Shown: piece after piece, positions 21,365 through 33,191 of the stretch
Position numbering within the stretch: position 1 is the stretch's first letter
Layout: each line of letters begins with the position of its first letter
Assembly (NCBI GenBank): GCA_029961685.1
Contig: JARWKL010000007.1
Coordinates: forward strand, 5,290,708 to 5,354,707
Length of the DNA: 64,000 nucleotides
Reading direction: 5' to 3'
Source: Aristolochia californica
Lineage: Eukaryota > Streptophyta > Magnoliopsida > Piperales > Aristolochiaceae
Translations under genes and position numbers: made by a program
The notes under the pieces: generated by a model
Database searches by the model: none
What the model was told of the DNA's origin: nothing
The model's input: the letters and a program-made list of their open reading frames with translations, nothing else

Positions 21365-21730
21365 TATTTTGGGGGAAAGGAGAATAGCCAGAGAGAGAAG
21401 GGAGTGGGAGGCTGAAAGGGAGAAGAGAGAGAAGAAAGGGAGGTCGAGAGGGATAAGAGAAAGAGAGAGAGAGAGAAGCGAGAGAGAAAAATGGAGAGTG
21501 AGTCCAAGAGAAGAGAGAGAGGCACGGAGACTAGAGAAAGGGTGCGAGAGAGAGGGCGAGTCTGAGAGAAGACCAAGAGACGGAGGCCGGAGACGAGAGG
21601 GAGCAGAGACGGAGGCCGGAGATGAGAATCTGAGAGAAGAGAGGTAGCAGCGACGTCGGGGTGCAGGGAGACGAGAGAGGGAGTACAAGAGAGGGGAAGA
21701 ATAAAAGGAAAAAGAGGATGCGGGAGAGAA
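21365..21730. repeat. Polypurine tract in P3
   Basis: It is shorter than in P2 and P4; one of the two GGGAGGTCGAGAGGGATAAG modules is missing. Otherwise it has the same irregular GAGAGA organisation. Confidence 0.75.
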
Positions 21731-21757
21731 GGGGGTGTGAGGAGGAAGCGTCGCGTG

Positions 21758-21805
21758 TCCTTCATCTCAAAGAAGATCAAATATGGCCTTCTTTGAGATG
21801 AAGGA
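21758..21805. repeat. Perfect 18-bp inverted repeat in P3
   Basis: The arms 21758-21775 and 21788-21805 and the 12-base loop are identical to those at 14731-14778. Confidence 0.85.
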
Positions 21806-22079
21806 TTTTAAATCGTGGAGGCATCCAGATGAAATGTCATTTGCACTTTACTTACGACTTCAAGTGTTGAAGGACGTCATGCGGATGAAGATCATCTCTC
21901 CCCCCCCCCCCCCCCCCAGTATGTGAAACATAAGGTGAAACATATTTGATTGAATAGAGAACTTGCTAAACTAACCAATCCATTTGTTGCTTGAAGGCTG
22001 AATTGAGTTTCATTTCTACTAAATTTTCATTACTTGATAAACTTTACTTTAATACATTATAATTCCAGTTATGATACCA

Positions 22080-22314
22080 TGTTAAATTCTAAAATTTAAT
22101 CCATGAATAACTTGGTTTGAGAAGAAGAAAAAGAAAAGATGAGAAGGCAAGACCAGGAGTTGGAGAGAGAAACTTTGTAGGGTTAAGAGAGAGCCCATGA
22201 ATGAACTCCGCCTCCTCTCTTTCTTATTTATATAGGTACCTAATACATAAGAGTAAAAATAACATTTTAACAACTACTAATTATAGGATTACGTCATTCA
22301 CTCTCAAAAAAACA
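22080..22314 (-). repeat. LTR-like segment downstream of GST copy 4, internally deleted
   Basis: It is about 14 bp shorter than its paralogues. The bases after the TATA-like TATATAGG are lost, so this copy reads GGTACC where others read GGTGGGACATGG. It overlaps the extended reading frame of the degenerate GST. Confidence 0.4.
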
Positions 22315-23126
22315 TTGTTAACTCTTTAAGTAGTATAGTGAATTTCTCACGGTAACCTTGAAGATGAGCAAGCAGTTTGTCTCTGGGTGGCAGAATTGCT
22401 TTCACCGAGTCAGTGTCAAGGAAATCTTGGAACCGCCTCTTCAGCTCGGGAAAATCTCTCTTGTCAACCAGTGTCTTGCCAAGAACTTCTTCGTTGAGGG
22501 CAACCCAGTAGGCAAACCAACCAGCGATTATGTCCACAAAGCCTATGCTCTCCCCTCCAAAGAACCTCTTCCCATGAAGACCTCTTTCAAATACCTTCAT
22601 GTATTCTTGTACTTCTTTGATGGCTTTCTCTTGATCTTCCCCAACAGTGGAAAAAACACTGAAAAGCGCTGGTAGGCACTGCACAAGGAAATTCCTGCAA
22701 CCCGTGAGTGTTGGAGAACTTCATATAACCATGTTTTTATGGTCCGTTTGATTCTTTCGACCTATATATCGCTGATCATCACATAAAAAATTAAAAATAG
22801 CAGTCGCTTACCTTTTCATCTGCATATTTAGCCCAAAACCGAGTCATTGCGCGGTCGTAAGGATCCTCCGGCAACAAGGGATTATTCTTCCATGTTTCAT
22901 CAATGTATTCTATGATCACAGGAGACTCAGCAATTGATTTCTCACCGTGAACAAGAACTGGAACTTTTTTGTGAACAGGGTTGTATTACAAAAGAAGAGG
23001 ACTCTTGTTAGCGAGGTCTTCTTCCACGTATTCGTACTCAATCCCTTTGAGGTGCAGAGCCCATCGAACCCGCAGAGCATAGGGGCTTAACCACATTCCA
23101 AATAGTTTGACTGTTTTTCCAGCCAT
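22304..23126 (-). pseudogene. GSTU: Tau-class GST pseudogene, array copy 4
   Basis: Exon 1 is complement(22812..23126). Codon 47, CAA (Gln) in every other copy, is TAA here (22986-22988), so translation would stop before the glutathione site is complete. Exon 2 is complement(22304..22678), with a Trp-to-Arg change near 22434. A deletion of about 27 bp removes the normal stop and joins the frame to downstream sequence ending ILLKELTMFF. Splice sites and promoter motif repeats are still intact, so it may still be transcribed. It is the only clearly dead GST in the window. Confidence 0.95.
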
Positions 23127-23248
23127 TTCTTCCTTCTTCTATGTTCTGTATCCTCGTCTCGGATGCAACTGTGGTTAAAACTTGGATGCCTTTTATATGC
23201 CATTGTCGATGTGACACTGAAAGTCCAAGATGTCCGACATCTGACTCC

Positions 23249-23326
23249 TTGGGTGTGCTGAAAACTGTTTGCGTGTCAAAGACGGCCTTGGGTGAGCTCA
23301 GAATTGTTTGCGTGTCAAAGACGGCT
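23249..23326 (-). promoter_or_regulatory. Two tandem 39-bp promoter units upstream of GST copy 4
   Basis: Units 23249-23287 and 23288-23326 correspond base for base to those of copy 2 apart from scattered differences. They are retained although the gene is broken. Confidence 0.5.
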
Positions 23327-23962
23327 ACACTCGTTAAATAAGCTCGAATATAATTTAAAATCAATAGTCAATGGAGTAGCTTTGTCAGTTTTCCCGAGTT
23401 TGAACAACCGATCGTAAATTAATTTGAGCTAAGTTGGTAAAAGACTATTTGAGCCATTGTTGTATAAGTAGCGTATATAGGATTGGGTGTGATTATTATT
23501 TGTACTTGAATTGCTATTATATTTGTGTCTAACTATAAGCAAGGTACCCTAGTAGTCTCGTCAAACCTTAACAAGACAAGACCATCCTCCCTTTAAGTAA
23601 ATTGAGGAAGGCTTGCGTGGCTATGAATCCTTATTTGATGTTATTGCGAGTCATAAGTCCTTGTGAAGGTAAGTGGTGCTTAAAATCCCTTTGTTGGGTT
23701 TTGGTTCGTGTATCTAGTGAGCTGTTGTAAAATCCCTATGTGAGAGTCTAGTTGGTTGATAGAAAATTTCTTGGTAGTCGGTCTACATAGGATAACTTAG
23801 TTTGTTGTTGTATTAATATGTGAGGATGAGCCTTTTAAATTGACTATTGTGGTCAATTGAGTGGAATAAGTCCCTTATATTATTATAATTGGCCTAAGAA
23901 GTAATGTATTGTTAGTGTCACTTGACAACCCTAACATAGTGAATTAAATCCTAGGTGTAAAT
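23327..23962. other. Upstream region of copy 4, empty hAT site, copia target
   Basis: Noncoding. An empty hAT site GCTATGAA is at 23620-23627. The last 26 bases (23937-23962) are repeated exactly after the copia element at 29328-29353, and the shared intergenic unit resumes there. Confidence 0.8.
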
Positions 23963-24144
23963 TGTTAAGATTCACTCTGAGATTTATTCCCTTAAGGAGA
24001 AATAATATAAATATTCTGTAAATCCGGTGATTGGGGTAATCCCGTTAATCACTCAAATTCTTCCATGTATATTTTGTTAAACGGCTATTTAAGCCGATGA
24101 TGTGAATGAGAAATTAAGATTGTAATTGAAGTATTATTTTTTAC
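23963..24144 (+). repeat. Left LTR of the copia element
   Basis: It begins TGTTAAGATTC and ends TATTATTTTTTAC, so the 3' end lacks the usual CA. A TATTTAAG near 24085 is a candidate TATA box. Confidence 0.9.
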
Positions 24145-24145
24145 T

Positions 24146-24157
24146 TGGTATCAGAAC
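24146..24157 (+). other. Primer-binding site of the copia element
   Basis: TGGTATCAGAAC lies one base after the left LTR and matches the 3' end of initiator tRNA-Met as used by most plant copia elements, with a late mismatch (AAC for AGC). Confidence 0.85.
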
Positions 24158-24809
24158 GGGAGAATCCTTCTCCTTCTCGTCGCCGAAGAACAGAGCAAAA
24201 AAAGCTCTGTCCCGCCGTCTCTCCCGTAGCCGAAACAGAGTTGCAACTCTGTCACCGAAAAAAACAGAGCAGGTCTGCAACTCTGTTGAAGTTCTCTTCG
24301 GCCGTCGCTCTACAACAAAACCGCCACCACTGGCGCCATCACCTGAACTCCCGAAATCCGTCGACGTACCGCCAGCCCGAACGTCGCCGGCAACGAACCA
24401 CATTCCAGCGATCGGCACCAGCGTCACCGATGCAGAAAACGAAGAGACACATTATCTCCATCATCGCCCTCACTCCGGTGGACCGTCGAGGACGCCGAAG
24501 ATTGAATACCGTCGCCCTCACTTCCAGCATACCGCCAGCCCGAACGTCGCCGGCAACGAAGAAGTCGCACCGTCGACCAAGAAGACAGGTACAAGAAAAA
24601 AAAATTCCGCTTCCGTTAACTTAGGTCCGAATTTTTATTTTATTTTTTCTGGCAGGTCGCGAGATATTCTTGAACCGGACCGAAAACAGAGACCTGTCCA
24701 CTTATCGGACCGGACCGAAAAAATATTATTCAGAAAGAGGACCGGACCACAATCGGAGACCCAAACTGGGTAAACCCAGCGAACAGAAAACGGACCGAAC
24801 CAGTTTTTT
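24158..24809 (+). other. Leader of the copia element
   Basis: GC-richer than the rest of the element. It includes short repeats around AACAGAG/CTCTGT and a duplicated GCCCGAACGTCGCCGGCAAC (near 24377 and 24538). Long open frames exist in several phases but none resembles gag, so I treat it as untranslated leader. Confidence 0.55.
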
Positions 24810-27800
24810 TTGGGTGATCACAAATCTACCGATCTTCTATTTCATCATGTCGAAGGAATCAACACCGATTATTCATGTGCATCCAAAAATTCTGGTTTTA
24901 CAACCAGCGTCACTCTTACCGAAGTCAACTATGATGTATGGTCCCAGATCATGGAGATGCAAATTGCGGGACGAGAAAAGCTCGAATATATTATGGGAAA
25001 AACACCATTTCCACAAGAAACAAATGCCTCATATGCGAAATGGTATGTTGAAAATCAAAAAGTCAAGGGGTGGTTGTTAACCTCTATGTCACCAGATATT
25101 ATGAAGCGCTATATTCGGCTGCGTACCGCACGCGAAATATGGAATACTCCGGCAAAAGCTTTCTATGATGGGTCAGATGAATCCCAATTATTTTCATTGA
25201 ACCAAAGAGCTTTCTCTACCAAACAAACTGGTCGCCTTTTATCAACGTATTATAGTGATCTTGTGGAAATTTTTCAAGAACTTGATCATCATGACAGGAT
25301 TGTAATGAAAGATCCTGATGATGTTATCGCGTATAGAAAATCCGTTGAAAGATTGCGTGTTCATATTTTCTTAAACGGATTGGATGCAGAATTCGAATAA
25401 GTCCGTGGCGAAATTCTCAGAAAAGACCCGATATTGGATCTTGAAGAAGCCTATGCTTATGTACGTCGTGACTCTATTCGTAGAACCACTTTACATAATG
25501 AAGTTGATCGCGTTGAGACATCTGCAATGGTAGCACGTCGAGCTAAGCTTAAAACAGTTCGACCAACTGGTCCTAACAGTGATCAAAATCGAACATCAGG
25601 ATTTCAGAATCGTAGCTATGAGGTTGGAACAACCAAATCAGAGCGCATTTGTACTCACTGTGGTGAGACTGGGCATATAAAGTCACGATGTTATGAACTT
25701 ATCGGGTATCCAGAATGGTGGGATCCTACCAAAGCGCCTCGCAAACAGAACTCCAAATCAAATAATCATGTTTCCGTTGTAGTAACAGAACCTTCCACCT
25801 CTCACACAACTGAGGATGCATCAGTCTTAATCTCTACATCTGGTAAGGTTCTTAATACTTCCACTAGAAATAGTGAATGGATAATTGATTTTGGTGCTAC
25901 TAATCATATGACCTTTGACAACCATCATGTTAAAAGTATGAAACCATCAGCACAACATATCGTATCTACAGCAAATGGTACTCCCTCTCACGTTATTGGA
26001 GAAGGTTCTATCACTCTCACTGAAAATCTGAGTCTTGATTCTGTATTAGTTGTTCTAACCCTCAATCATAATCTATTATCCGTTGTTCAAATAACTCGTA
26101 CTCTGCATTGTATTGTGGTTTTTTGGCCTAACCTTTGTGTTTTTAAGGACATTCGAACTTAGAAGACAATTGGGTATGGTACTAGAAGGGGGAAGCTCTA
26201 TTACCTTGATCTGCAGCTAGAGAGTTTTCATCAGTTAGCCCAAGCGTTCTCAACGAAGAATAAATCTGCAGATTCTGACATTTGGTTATGGCATAAACGG
26301 TTGGGTCATTCATCCTTTGGTTATTTAAAGAAATTGTTTCCTACACTTTTTTCAAAGTTATCTATTTCAGATTTTAAGTGTGATGTATGTGAATTGGCGA
26401 AAAGCCATCGTGTTGCATTCCCAATAAGCATGAATAGGAGTCCAACACCTTTTATGATTATTCACTCTGATGTATGGGGTCTAGCAAATATAGCCTCTCT
26501 TAGTGATAAACGGTGGTTTGTTTCTTTTATTGATGATCACACCCATATGACTTGGATTTGTTTAATGAAGTCAAAAAGTGAAGTTAGTTCATTGTTCAAA
26601 CAATTTCACAGAATGATAGCCACTTAGTATCATTCTACAATACAAACTCTTCGAAGTGACAATGGTGGAGAATTTGTGAATCAAAGTTTCAAAGAATATC
26701 TAGATATCATGGTATTATTCATCAAACTACTTGTCCGTACACCCCTCAGCAAAATGGGGTTGCAGAGCGAAAGAACCGCCACCTTCTTGAGGTTGTTCGT
26801 GCTTCCTTGTTTGAGGCTCATATGTCGGCTAGTTACTGGGGTGAAGCCATCACAACTGCAGCTTACCTTATCAATCGAATTCCCTCAAGTGTGTTACAAT
26901 TTCAGACTCCCTTGAGTGTTCTTCATAAAACCATAAGTTCACCTGCTGTGCCGAATCTACCACCTAAAGTTTTTGGGTGTGTAGCCTTTGTTCACCTCCA
27001 CAAGTCATTGAGACATAAATTGGAACCCCGAGCTCTCAAGTGTATTTTTGTTGGTTATGTTCAACATCAGAAAGGTTATCGTTGTTATCATCCTCCCTCT
27101 CGCAAATTGTATGTCACTCTTGATGTGGTATTTTACGAAGAAAACATGTATTATTCTACTCCCGAGTCTTCAATACAGGGGGAGAAAATGATTGAATTGA
27201 AGACCATTAATCATCATTTGGATATCTTGGATACTACAAGTGGTCAATATTCAGATTACAACTGTGGACATCAAAATGATACAAATGAGCATGATTCACA
27301 GGATGGAGAAAGACAAGACCAGATGGAAGTAATGCAACCAGAGTCTCAGTCGCCATCTTTCCCCCTTCATAATGTACCAATGGATCAATTGCCTTCTGAG
27401 TCTGAGTCCATGTCTGAGCCTCAGGTAATTTCCGAAACTCAACTAAGAGTGCTACCTCATTGAACCAAAAGAGGAAAACCTAGAGTCAATTATAAACCTC
27501 TTCTCACCTCTAAATCTCAATATCCCATGCATAATTTTGTGTCTTATCATAGATTGTCAAAGGCAAATGAAGTATTTGTGAATCAATTATCTGCTATATT
27601 TATTCCTAATAGTGTGCAGGAAGCCTTGAAAGATCCTAAATGGAAAGAAGCCATGAATGAATAAATGAGTTCCCTCCAAAAGAATTCAACATGGGAAGTG
27701 GTTGACCTACCTGTAGGAAAGACACCAGTTGGATGTAGGTGGGTATTTACCATTAAATATAACGCCGATGGCACCATTGAAAGGTTCAAAGCAAGACTTG

Positions 27801-29138
27801 TTGCCAAAGGATATGTTCAAACCTATGGGATCGATTATATGGAGACATTCGCACCAGTAGCCAAAATCAACACTGTTCGGATTCTACTATCTCTGGCTGC
27901 GAATCTTGACTGGCCCTTATATCAGTTTGATGTAAAAAATGCATTTTTGCACGGAGATCTCCAAGAAGAAGTATATATGGAATTACCTCCTGGATGTATT
28001 ATGCAAAACAAAGGATGCAAACAAGTATGTAAACTGAGGAAATCCCTATATGGTTTGAAGCAGTCCCCGAGGGCGTGGTTTGGAAGGTTCACAAATTTTA
28101 TGAAATCTATCGGATACAAGCAAAGCAACTCAGATCATACTTTCTTCCTGAAATATAACAAGGAGGCCATCACAGCTCTTATTGTATATGTTGATGATAT
28201 GATAGTAACTGGGAATGATCCAGAAGAAAAGAAATCATTACAAAGTCGTCTTGCTAGAGAATTTGAAATGAAAGATCTTGGCTACTTAAAATATTTTCTT
28301 GGTATTGAAGTATCCAGATCCAAGGAAGAAATTTTTCTATCTCAACGAAAATATGCTTTGGATTTATTAAAGGAAACTAGTATGACAACATGTAGTCCAG
28401 TCAGTACTCCTATGGAAGAAAATCTGAAATTGGGAACACATTCAAATCAAGTCCCTGCTAACAAGGAGCGTTATCAGAGACTAGTTGGGAGGTTAATGTA
28501 TTTTACACATACCAGACCAGACTTAGCTTATGTACTAAGTGTGGTTAGTCAATTTATGCACTCTCCAAGTGAAGAACATATGAATGCCATCAATCGTATC
28601 CTGCACTACTTGAAATCATCTCCAGGGAAAGGAATTTTATTTAAAAAGGGAGGTGACTTAAAAATTGAAGGTTATACCGATGCCGATTGGGCTGGGTCAA
28701 TAGAAGATCGACGGTCTACATCTGGATACTTTACATTTGTAGGTGGAAATTTGGTCACTTGGAGAAGTAAGAAACAAGAGTTGGTGGCTAGATTGTCAGC
28801 TGAAGCCGAATACAGGGGAATAGCCAAGGCAATATGTGAATTATTATGGATCAAAAAAATCTGATACAAGAACTACATATTGAGCAGACAAGTCCTATGA
28901 AATTATATTGTGACAATAATGCAGCATGCGATATTGCCCAGTCCAGTATGATAGAACTAAACATGTTGAAGTTGATAGACACTTTATTAAAGAAAAGTTA
29001 GAAGCAAGAATCATTGAAGTCCCTCATGTTCGATCTGAGGATCAGCTTGCCGATGTGCTAACCAAAGCAGTGTCTTACCAAGCTTCTCACAAATGTCTTG
29101 ACAAGTTGGGCATGAGTAATATCTATGCACCAACTTGA
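24810..29138 (+). pseudogene. Copia gag-pol polyprotein, broken
   Basis: Order of recognisable parts: gag (LTEVNYDVWSQIMEMQIAG, 24880 on), CCHC knuckle CTHCGETGHIKSRC (25650-25691), protease with DFG instead of DSG at its active site (near 25890), integrase zinc region (HKRLGHSS ... CDVC, 26293-26400) and catalytic Asp in HSDVWG and SDNGGEF, reverse transcriptase with YVDD (near 28190), and RNase H with TDADW (near 28677). In-frame stops lie at 25398, 26160, 26625, 27461 and 27662. Frame changes lie near 26705, 28857 and 28940. It is non-autonomous. Confidence 0.95.
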
Positions 29139-29145
29139 GGGGGAG
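29136..29145 (+). other. Polypurine tract of the copia element
   Basis: A G-rich purine run (TGAGGGGGAG) immediately before the right LTR, the expected primer for plus-strand synthesis. Confidence 0.8.
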
Positions 29146-29327
29146 TGTTAAGATTCACTTTGAGATTTCTTCCCTTAAGGAGAAATCATGTAAATATTCT
29201 GTAAATTCGGTGATTGGGGTAATCCCGTTAATCACTCAAATTTTTCCATGTATATTTTGTAAAACGGCTATTTAAGCCGATGATGTGAATGAGAAACTAA
29301 GATTGTAATTGAAGTATTATTTTTTAC
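29146..29327 (+). repeat. Right LTR of the copia element
   Basis: It is the same length as the left LTR and has the same unusual TTAC end. The intergenic unit resumes at 29328 with the 26-bp repeat. Confidence 0.9.
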
Positions 29328-29622
29328 TAGTGAATTAAATCCTAGGTGTAAATACCTTGGGAGTGGATAAACAATACGAGAGACTGTCAAATTGTGAACT
29401 ACTATAAATCATTGCATGTCTATTATGTGTTAGTCTTTAAACTACTCCTTGTGCTTGAATCTTGAGTTTAATAATTATATTATACATTTTCAATTAATAT
29501 TGACTAATTTTTATATTAATCTAAAATTATTTAGTTATAGGAAGTGATGTTGCCTTGAAGTATGAATAAAACATTGAACTGATTAAAATTTTCGAGTGTG
29601 TACATTCCGAAGGTCGTTTGAC

Positions 29623-30039
29623 CTAATCAGAATGAAGTTTGAGGATTGAATCCAACACCTTGTTGAAATACTTACTTATGGTCCAGTTTGATCTATTTAA
29701 CATTTCTGTTGTGACACTATAAGATTGTTGTTGACCAACAGTTTGAAGGAAATATGCAAGTTGTTCTTCAACTGAGATGGTCTATGTGGCTGATAAAAAC
29801 CCTTTACTAGTAAGTATATCTGCCAATTTGTGAAATACCAGTTGATTCATTTTGTAAACTTTCTGAAATTTAACTAGTGATTTGTCTTGTGCCGTTTGCA
29901 AATACAATGGACCATTCATCCCACAAGAACGTGGTACACGTCTGTTGCAATGGTACATATAATATCTTCCCATGGCGATAAACAAAGTTGTGAATGCAAC
30001 CATAGTTGCAACCTGTTCTTCGTCTGTCATAGTATCCAT
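29623..30039 (-). pseudogene. Harbinger transposase N-terminal fragment, P4
   Basis: It starts at the ATG of MDTMTDEEQVATMV. The start-proximal frame is intact here, unlike P2. A Lys codon has become TAG at 29782-29784 (after GFLSAT), cutting the frame at 85 codons. The downstream homology continues to 29623, where the P2 frame also ends. Catalytic exons are absent. Confidence 0.85.
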
Positions 30040-30367
30040 GGAAATCTACAAATTCAATCGCCTAAATGTCATAACACAAGTAAACATCAATCTTCAATCA
30101 TAACTTGTTTGCAATCACACCTATACACAACCATATTCATCCACATTCCCAAATTCTACATTTAATCACATCCCTAGGCAACCATATTCATTTAACTGTC
30201 CACATCCATAGTCATCTACCATATTCATCCATGTAATATATAAACACAACAACATATCAAATTTAAATACTAACCATATTAATAATTCTTGCAACATCAT
30301 AATTCAAACATCATACCTAATACATAAAAATATTCCAAAAGAATAGTGTATTTATAATGCATTATAA

Positions 30368-31345
30368 TTAATTTTCAAAACAAAATTTAAGCCACTTGAC
30401 CCACTCTTCCACTGTCATTTCCGCAAACATGACTTTCTTACTTGGCGTATCCAACCATAAAGGAGCGCGAAACTTCAATTCTACAGACATGTCCGGGATT
30501 TCGCTGAGGGCTTTGACCCAATCTCTTTCAATTTTGGGCTCTTTCTCTTTAGGCTTCATCATGAAATTCTCAAATATCTGAGCTATTCGATCTATTGCAT
30601 CAATGAATCTACTAGTGTCATCATCGGGCATTTCAATTCTCTTTTTACGACGACTTGAAGATGACTGCTTACTTCTTTCAAATTGATTACCTGGAGACTC
30701 ATCCATGCTTAATAATGGCGATGGAGTATCCCTAACCATATCAAAATCCTCGGGCTCATCCATCGGGACATGTTCCGATTCACAGAAGAGTTCATCGCCC
30801 TGATCTACAAAGGTTGCACCTCCTGACCCTATGGCTATTGTGTTTCCCACCACCATAGCTAATTTGTCGTACAGGCCGCAGCCTTCACGTCTGTACTTCT
30901 CAGCAACTCTATGCTCCTACAAGAATAAAACATCCTTTATACGTCTTGGAATAGAGTTATATTAACCCGGAAAACATAAAAAATATTTTATAGTACATCA
31001 TGATTTACTGACCTTTATATAGTCAAGCTATACAGAATTACATGCAGTAACTCGTTGTGAGGTTGCATCCGAACCAAACCCACTAGTGTTGATATAGCTC
31101 GTTACTGTTTGGTATGTTTTCTGCCATGATTTTATTCGATTCTTCACCTACTCAATAGTTTTTTTATTAACTACGTCTTCATTGAACTTATTAACACAGT
31201 CCATATATACCTCATGCTTCCATACCCTATTAGGCAACTTGTTCCCTAAATTAACCTGCTCGACCAAGAGATCGAGCATTTTGCTATCATCTTCGAAGGT
31301 CCAAATGTCATATGGTCGACCAGTTGGTTGTCTTGTTGCAGCCAT
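30368..31345 (-). pseudogene. Harbinger ORF1 (Myb/SANT-like), broken, P4
   Basis: The first exon begins at 31345 and the second at about 30915, ending at 30368. The second exon is open with the SSSSRRKKR basic patch and the intact WLKFCFEN terminus. The first exon shares the TAG after TIE (31148) and the TAG in place of an expected Trp near 31029 with P2 and P3. No Myb partner protein can be made without bypassing these. Confidence 0.8.
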
Positions 31346-31739
31346 GTATAATCTAAATCCGAGACGGTCCTCATGAAAAAAATTTTATCACGCAACCTTT
31401 ACCCGTCACAGAAACACAAACCATAAAAAATAGAATACCATGTGGTGGATATGTATAACACCCGAATCTCCTCACCACATGGCAAAAACATTCCATAGCA
31501 GTTCAAAAATTCTCAACAATATTCTCAAACATTTCAAAATTAATTAAACTATTTTCACTACTGCATATGCACTAAACAATGAGAAAACACACACATCAAG
31601 CCAAATTCACCGAACACCCCTGGAAGAGCCCCATATAACTTCGCAGTCACTACGAACTGTACCTCGTCAGTGATGGGGGTCGGGTTTCGTTGGCTAATGG
31701 ACGCCCGTGTAGGTGACTCAGCCTTGTTTCAATTGGACT

Positions 31740-32270
31740 AAAAAACCCCAAATGAAACCTAAACTATAAACCATCAAACCCTAAACTCATACCCTATCAC
31801 CTACTAAACTCTAAACCCTAAACACTAATTCCATAACATAATACCCTAAACCAGAGAAGCCCTAAACCCTAAACCCAAAAAACCCTAGAGCTTAAAAACA
31901 CAAAACCCCCAAAACCTTAAAAACCCTAAACCATCAAACCCTAAACCCTATCACCTACTAAACTCTAAACCCTACACCCTAATTCCAGAACTTAATACCT
32001 TAAAAGCCCTAAACCATACACCCTAATTCCAAACCCTAGAGCTTAAAAACACAAAACCCCCAAAACCTTAAAAACCCTAAACCCCCTAAACCTTAAAAAC
32101 CCTAATCCCTAAAATACCCTAAATCCTTAACCATAAACCCTAAACCCTAATTACAGAACCCTTAAATACCGAGCACCAAACCCTAAAAATAATCCCTAAC
32201 ACGAATCATGAATTTAGACCCTAAACCGTAACCCTAAATCCCACAATTATGCACAAATAACCCCTAATTA
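31740..32270. repeat. Degenerate telomere-like CCCTAAA tract in P4
   Basis: The counterpart of the tracts in P2 and P3, with its own insertions and deletions. The last 150 bases are the most conserved. Confidence 0.8.
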
Positions 32271-32454
32271 GGCACTGAAGATAAAATTAAATCAAATAAA
32301 ACACTAATTTGGGGAAAACCGAAGCCAAAGGGTGAAATCGATGTCGAATGGGGAAATCGATGCCTAATCGAAGTAGAAATTAAGCAATTGATGCCCAAAT
32401 ATCAAAATCAAAGAAAATTGAAATCGAAATGTGGAAATCGAACGAAATCGAAAG

Positions 32455-32870
32455 GTATTTTGGGGGAAAGGAGAATAGCCAGAGAGAGAAGGGAGTGGAA
32501 GATGAAAGTGAGAAGAGAGGGAGAAGAGAGAGAAGAAAGGGAGGTCGAGAGGGATAAGAGAGGGAGAAGAGAGAGAAAAGAGAAAAGAAAGGGAGGTTGA
32601 GAGGGATAAGAGAGAGAGAGAAGCGAGAGAGAAAAATGGAGAGCGAGTCCGAGAGAAGAGAGGGAGGTACGGAGACTAGAGAGGGGGTGCGAGAGAGGGC
32701 GTGTCTGAGAGAAGACCGAGAGACAGATGTCGGAGACGAGAGGGAGCAGAGACGGAGGCCGGAGACGAGAATCCCAAAGAAGAGAGGCAGCAGTGACGTC
32801 GGGGGCGCAGGGAGACGAGAGAGGGAGTGCAGGAGAGGGGAAGAAAAAAAGGAAAATGAGGATGCGTGAG
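32455..32870. repeat. Polypurine tract in P4
   Basis: It retains both GGGAGGT(C/T)GAGAGGGATAAG modules, like P2. Confidence 0.75.
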
Positions 32871-32901
32871 AGAAGGGGGTGCGAGGAGGAAGCGTCGCAC
32901 G

Positions 32902-32949
32902 TCCTTCATCTCAAAGAAGATCAAATATGGCCTTCTTTGAGATGAAGGA
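32902..32949. repeat. Perfect 18-bp inverted repeat in P4
   Basis: The arms 32902-32919 and 32932-32949 with the same 12-base loop as in P2 and P3. Confidence 0.85.
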
Positions 32950-33191
32950 TTTTAAACCGTGGAGGTATCCAGATGAAATGTCATATGTGTTTCACTGACG
33001 ACTTCAAGTGTTGAAGGGCGCCCCCCCTAATATGTGAAACATAAGATGAAACATATTTGATTGAATAGAGAACTTGCTAAACTAACCAATCCATTTGGTT
33101 GCTTGAAGGCTGAATTGAGTTTCATTTCTACTAAACTTTCATAACTTGATAAACTTTACTTTAAAACATTATTATTCCAGTTATGATACCT

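Larger units (their letters stand above)
17717..21918 (-). mobile_element. PIF/Harbinger element P3, most complete copy (about 4.2 kb)
   Basis: It carries all three transposase exons and ORF1, both on the minus strand, followed by the CCCTAAA tract, polypurine tract, hairpin and a C18 run. Its left boundary is inferred from the point where the intervals of copies 5-7 also switch (after GCTAATGAGGGAC). The right boundary is inferred from the shared GST flank starting TATGTGAAACAT. I could not find matching terminal inverted repeats or a clear TAA/TTA target duplication, so the ends are approximate. Confidence 0.8.
23963..29327 (+). mobile_element. Ty1/copia LTR retrotransposon, 5.4 kb
   Basis: The element has two 182-bp LTRs, a tRNA-Met type primer-binding site just inside the left LTR, a gag-pol region in copia order (gag, protease, integrase, reverse transcriptase, RNase H) and a polypurine tract before the right LTR. 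By eye the LTRs differ at about 8 of 182 positions, which suggests an old insertion. It is inserted in the intergenic unit left of the P4 Harbinger remnant. P2 and P8 lack it, so it postdates the duplication linking P2 and P4. Its flanking repeat is 26 bp instead of the usual 5. Confidence 0.95.
29479..33028 (-). mobile_element. PIF/Harbinger element P4, left end deleted
   Basis: It has the same deletion junction as P2, which shows that P2 and P4 descend from one deleted ancestor and were spread by duplication rather than transposition. It carries ORF1, transposase fragment, CCCTAAA tract, polypurine tract and hairpin. It ends in a C7 run before the GST copy 5 flank. Confidence 0.85.

Noticed and set aside
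24126..24773. 216-codon frame in the copia leader as a separate gene
   Set aside because: It begins inside the LTR and lies before gag. It overlaps several other open phases and has no recognisable domain.
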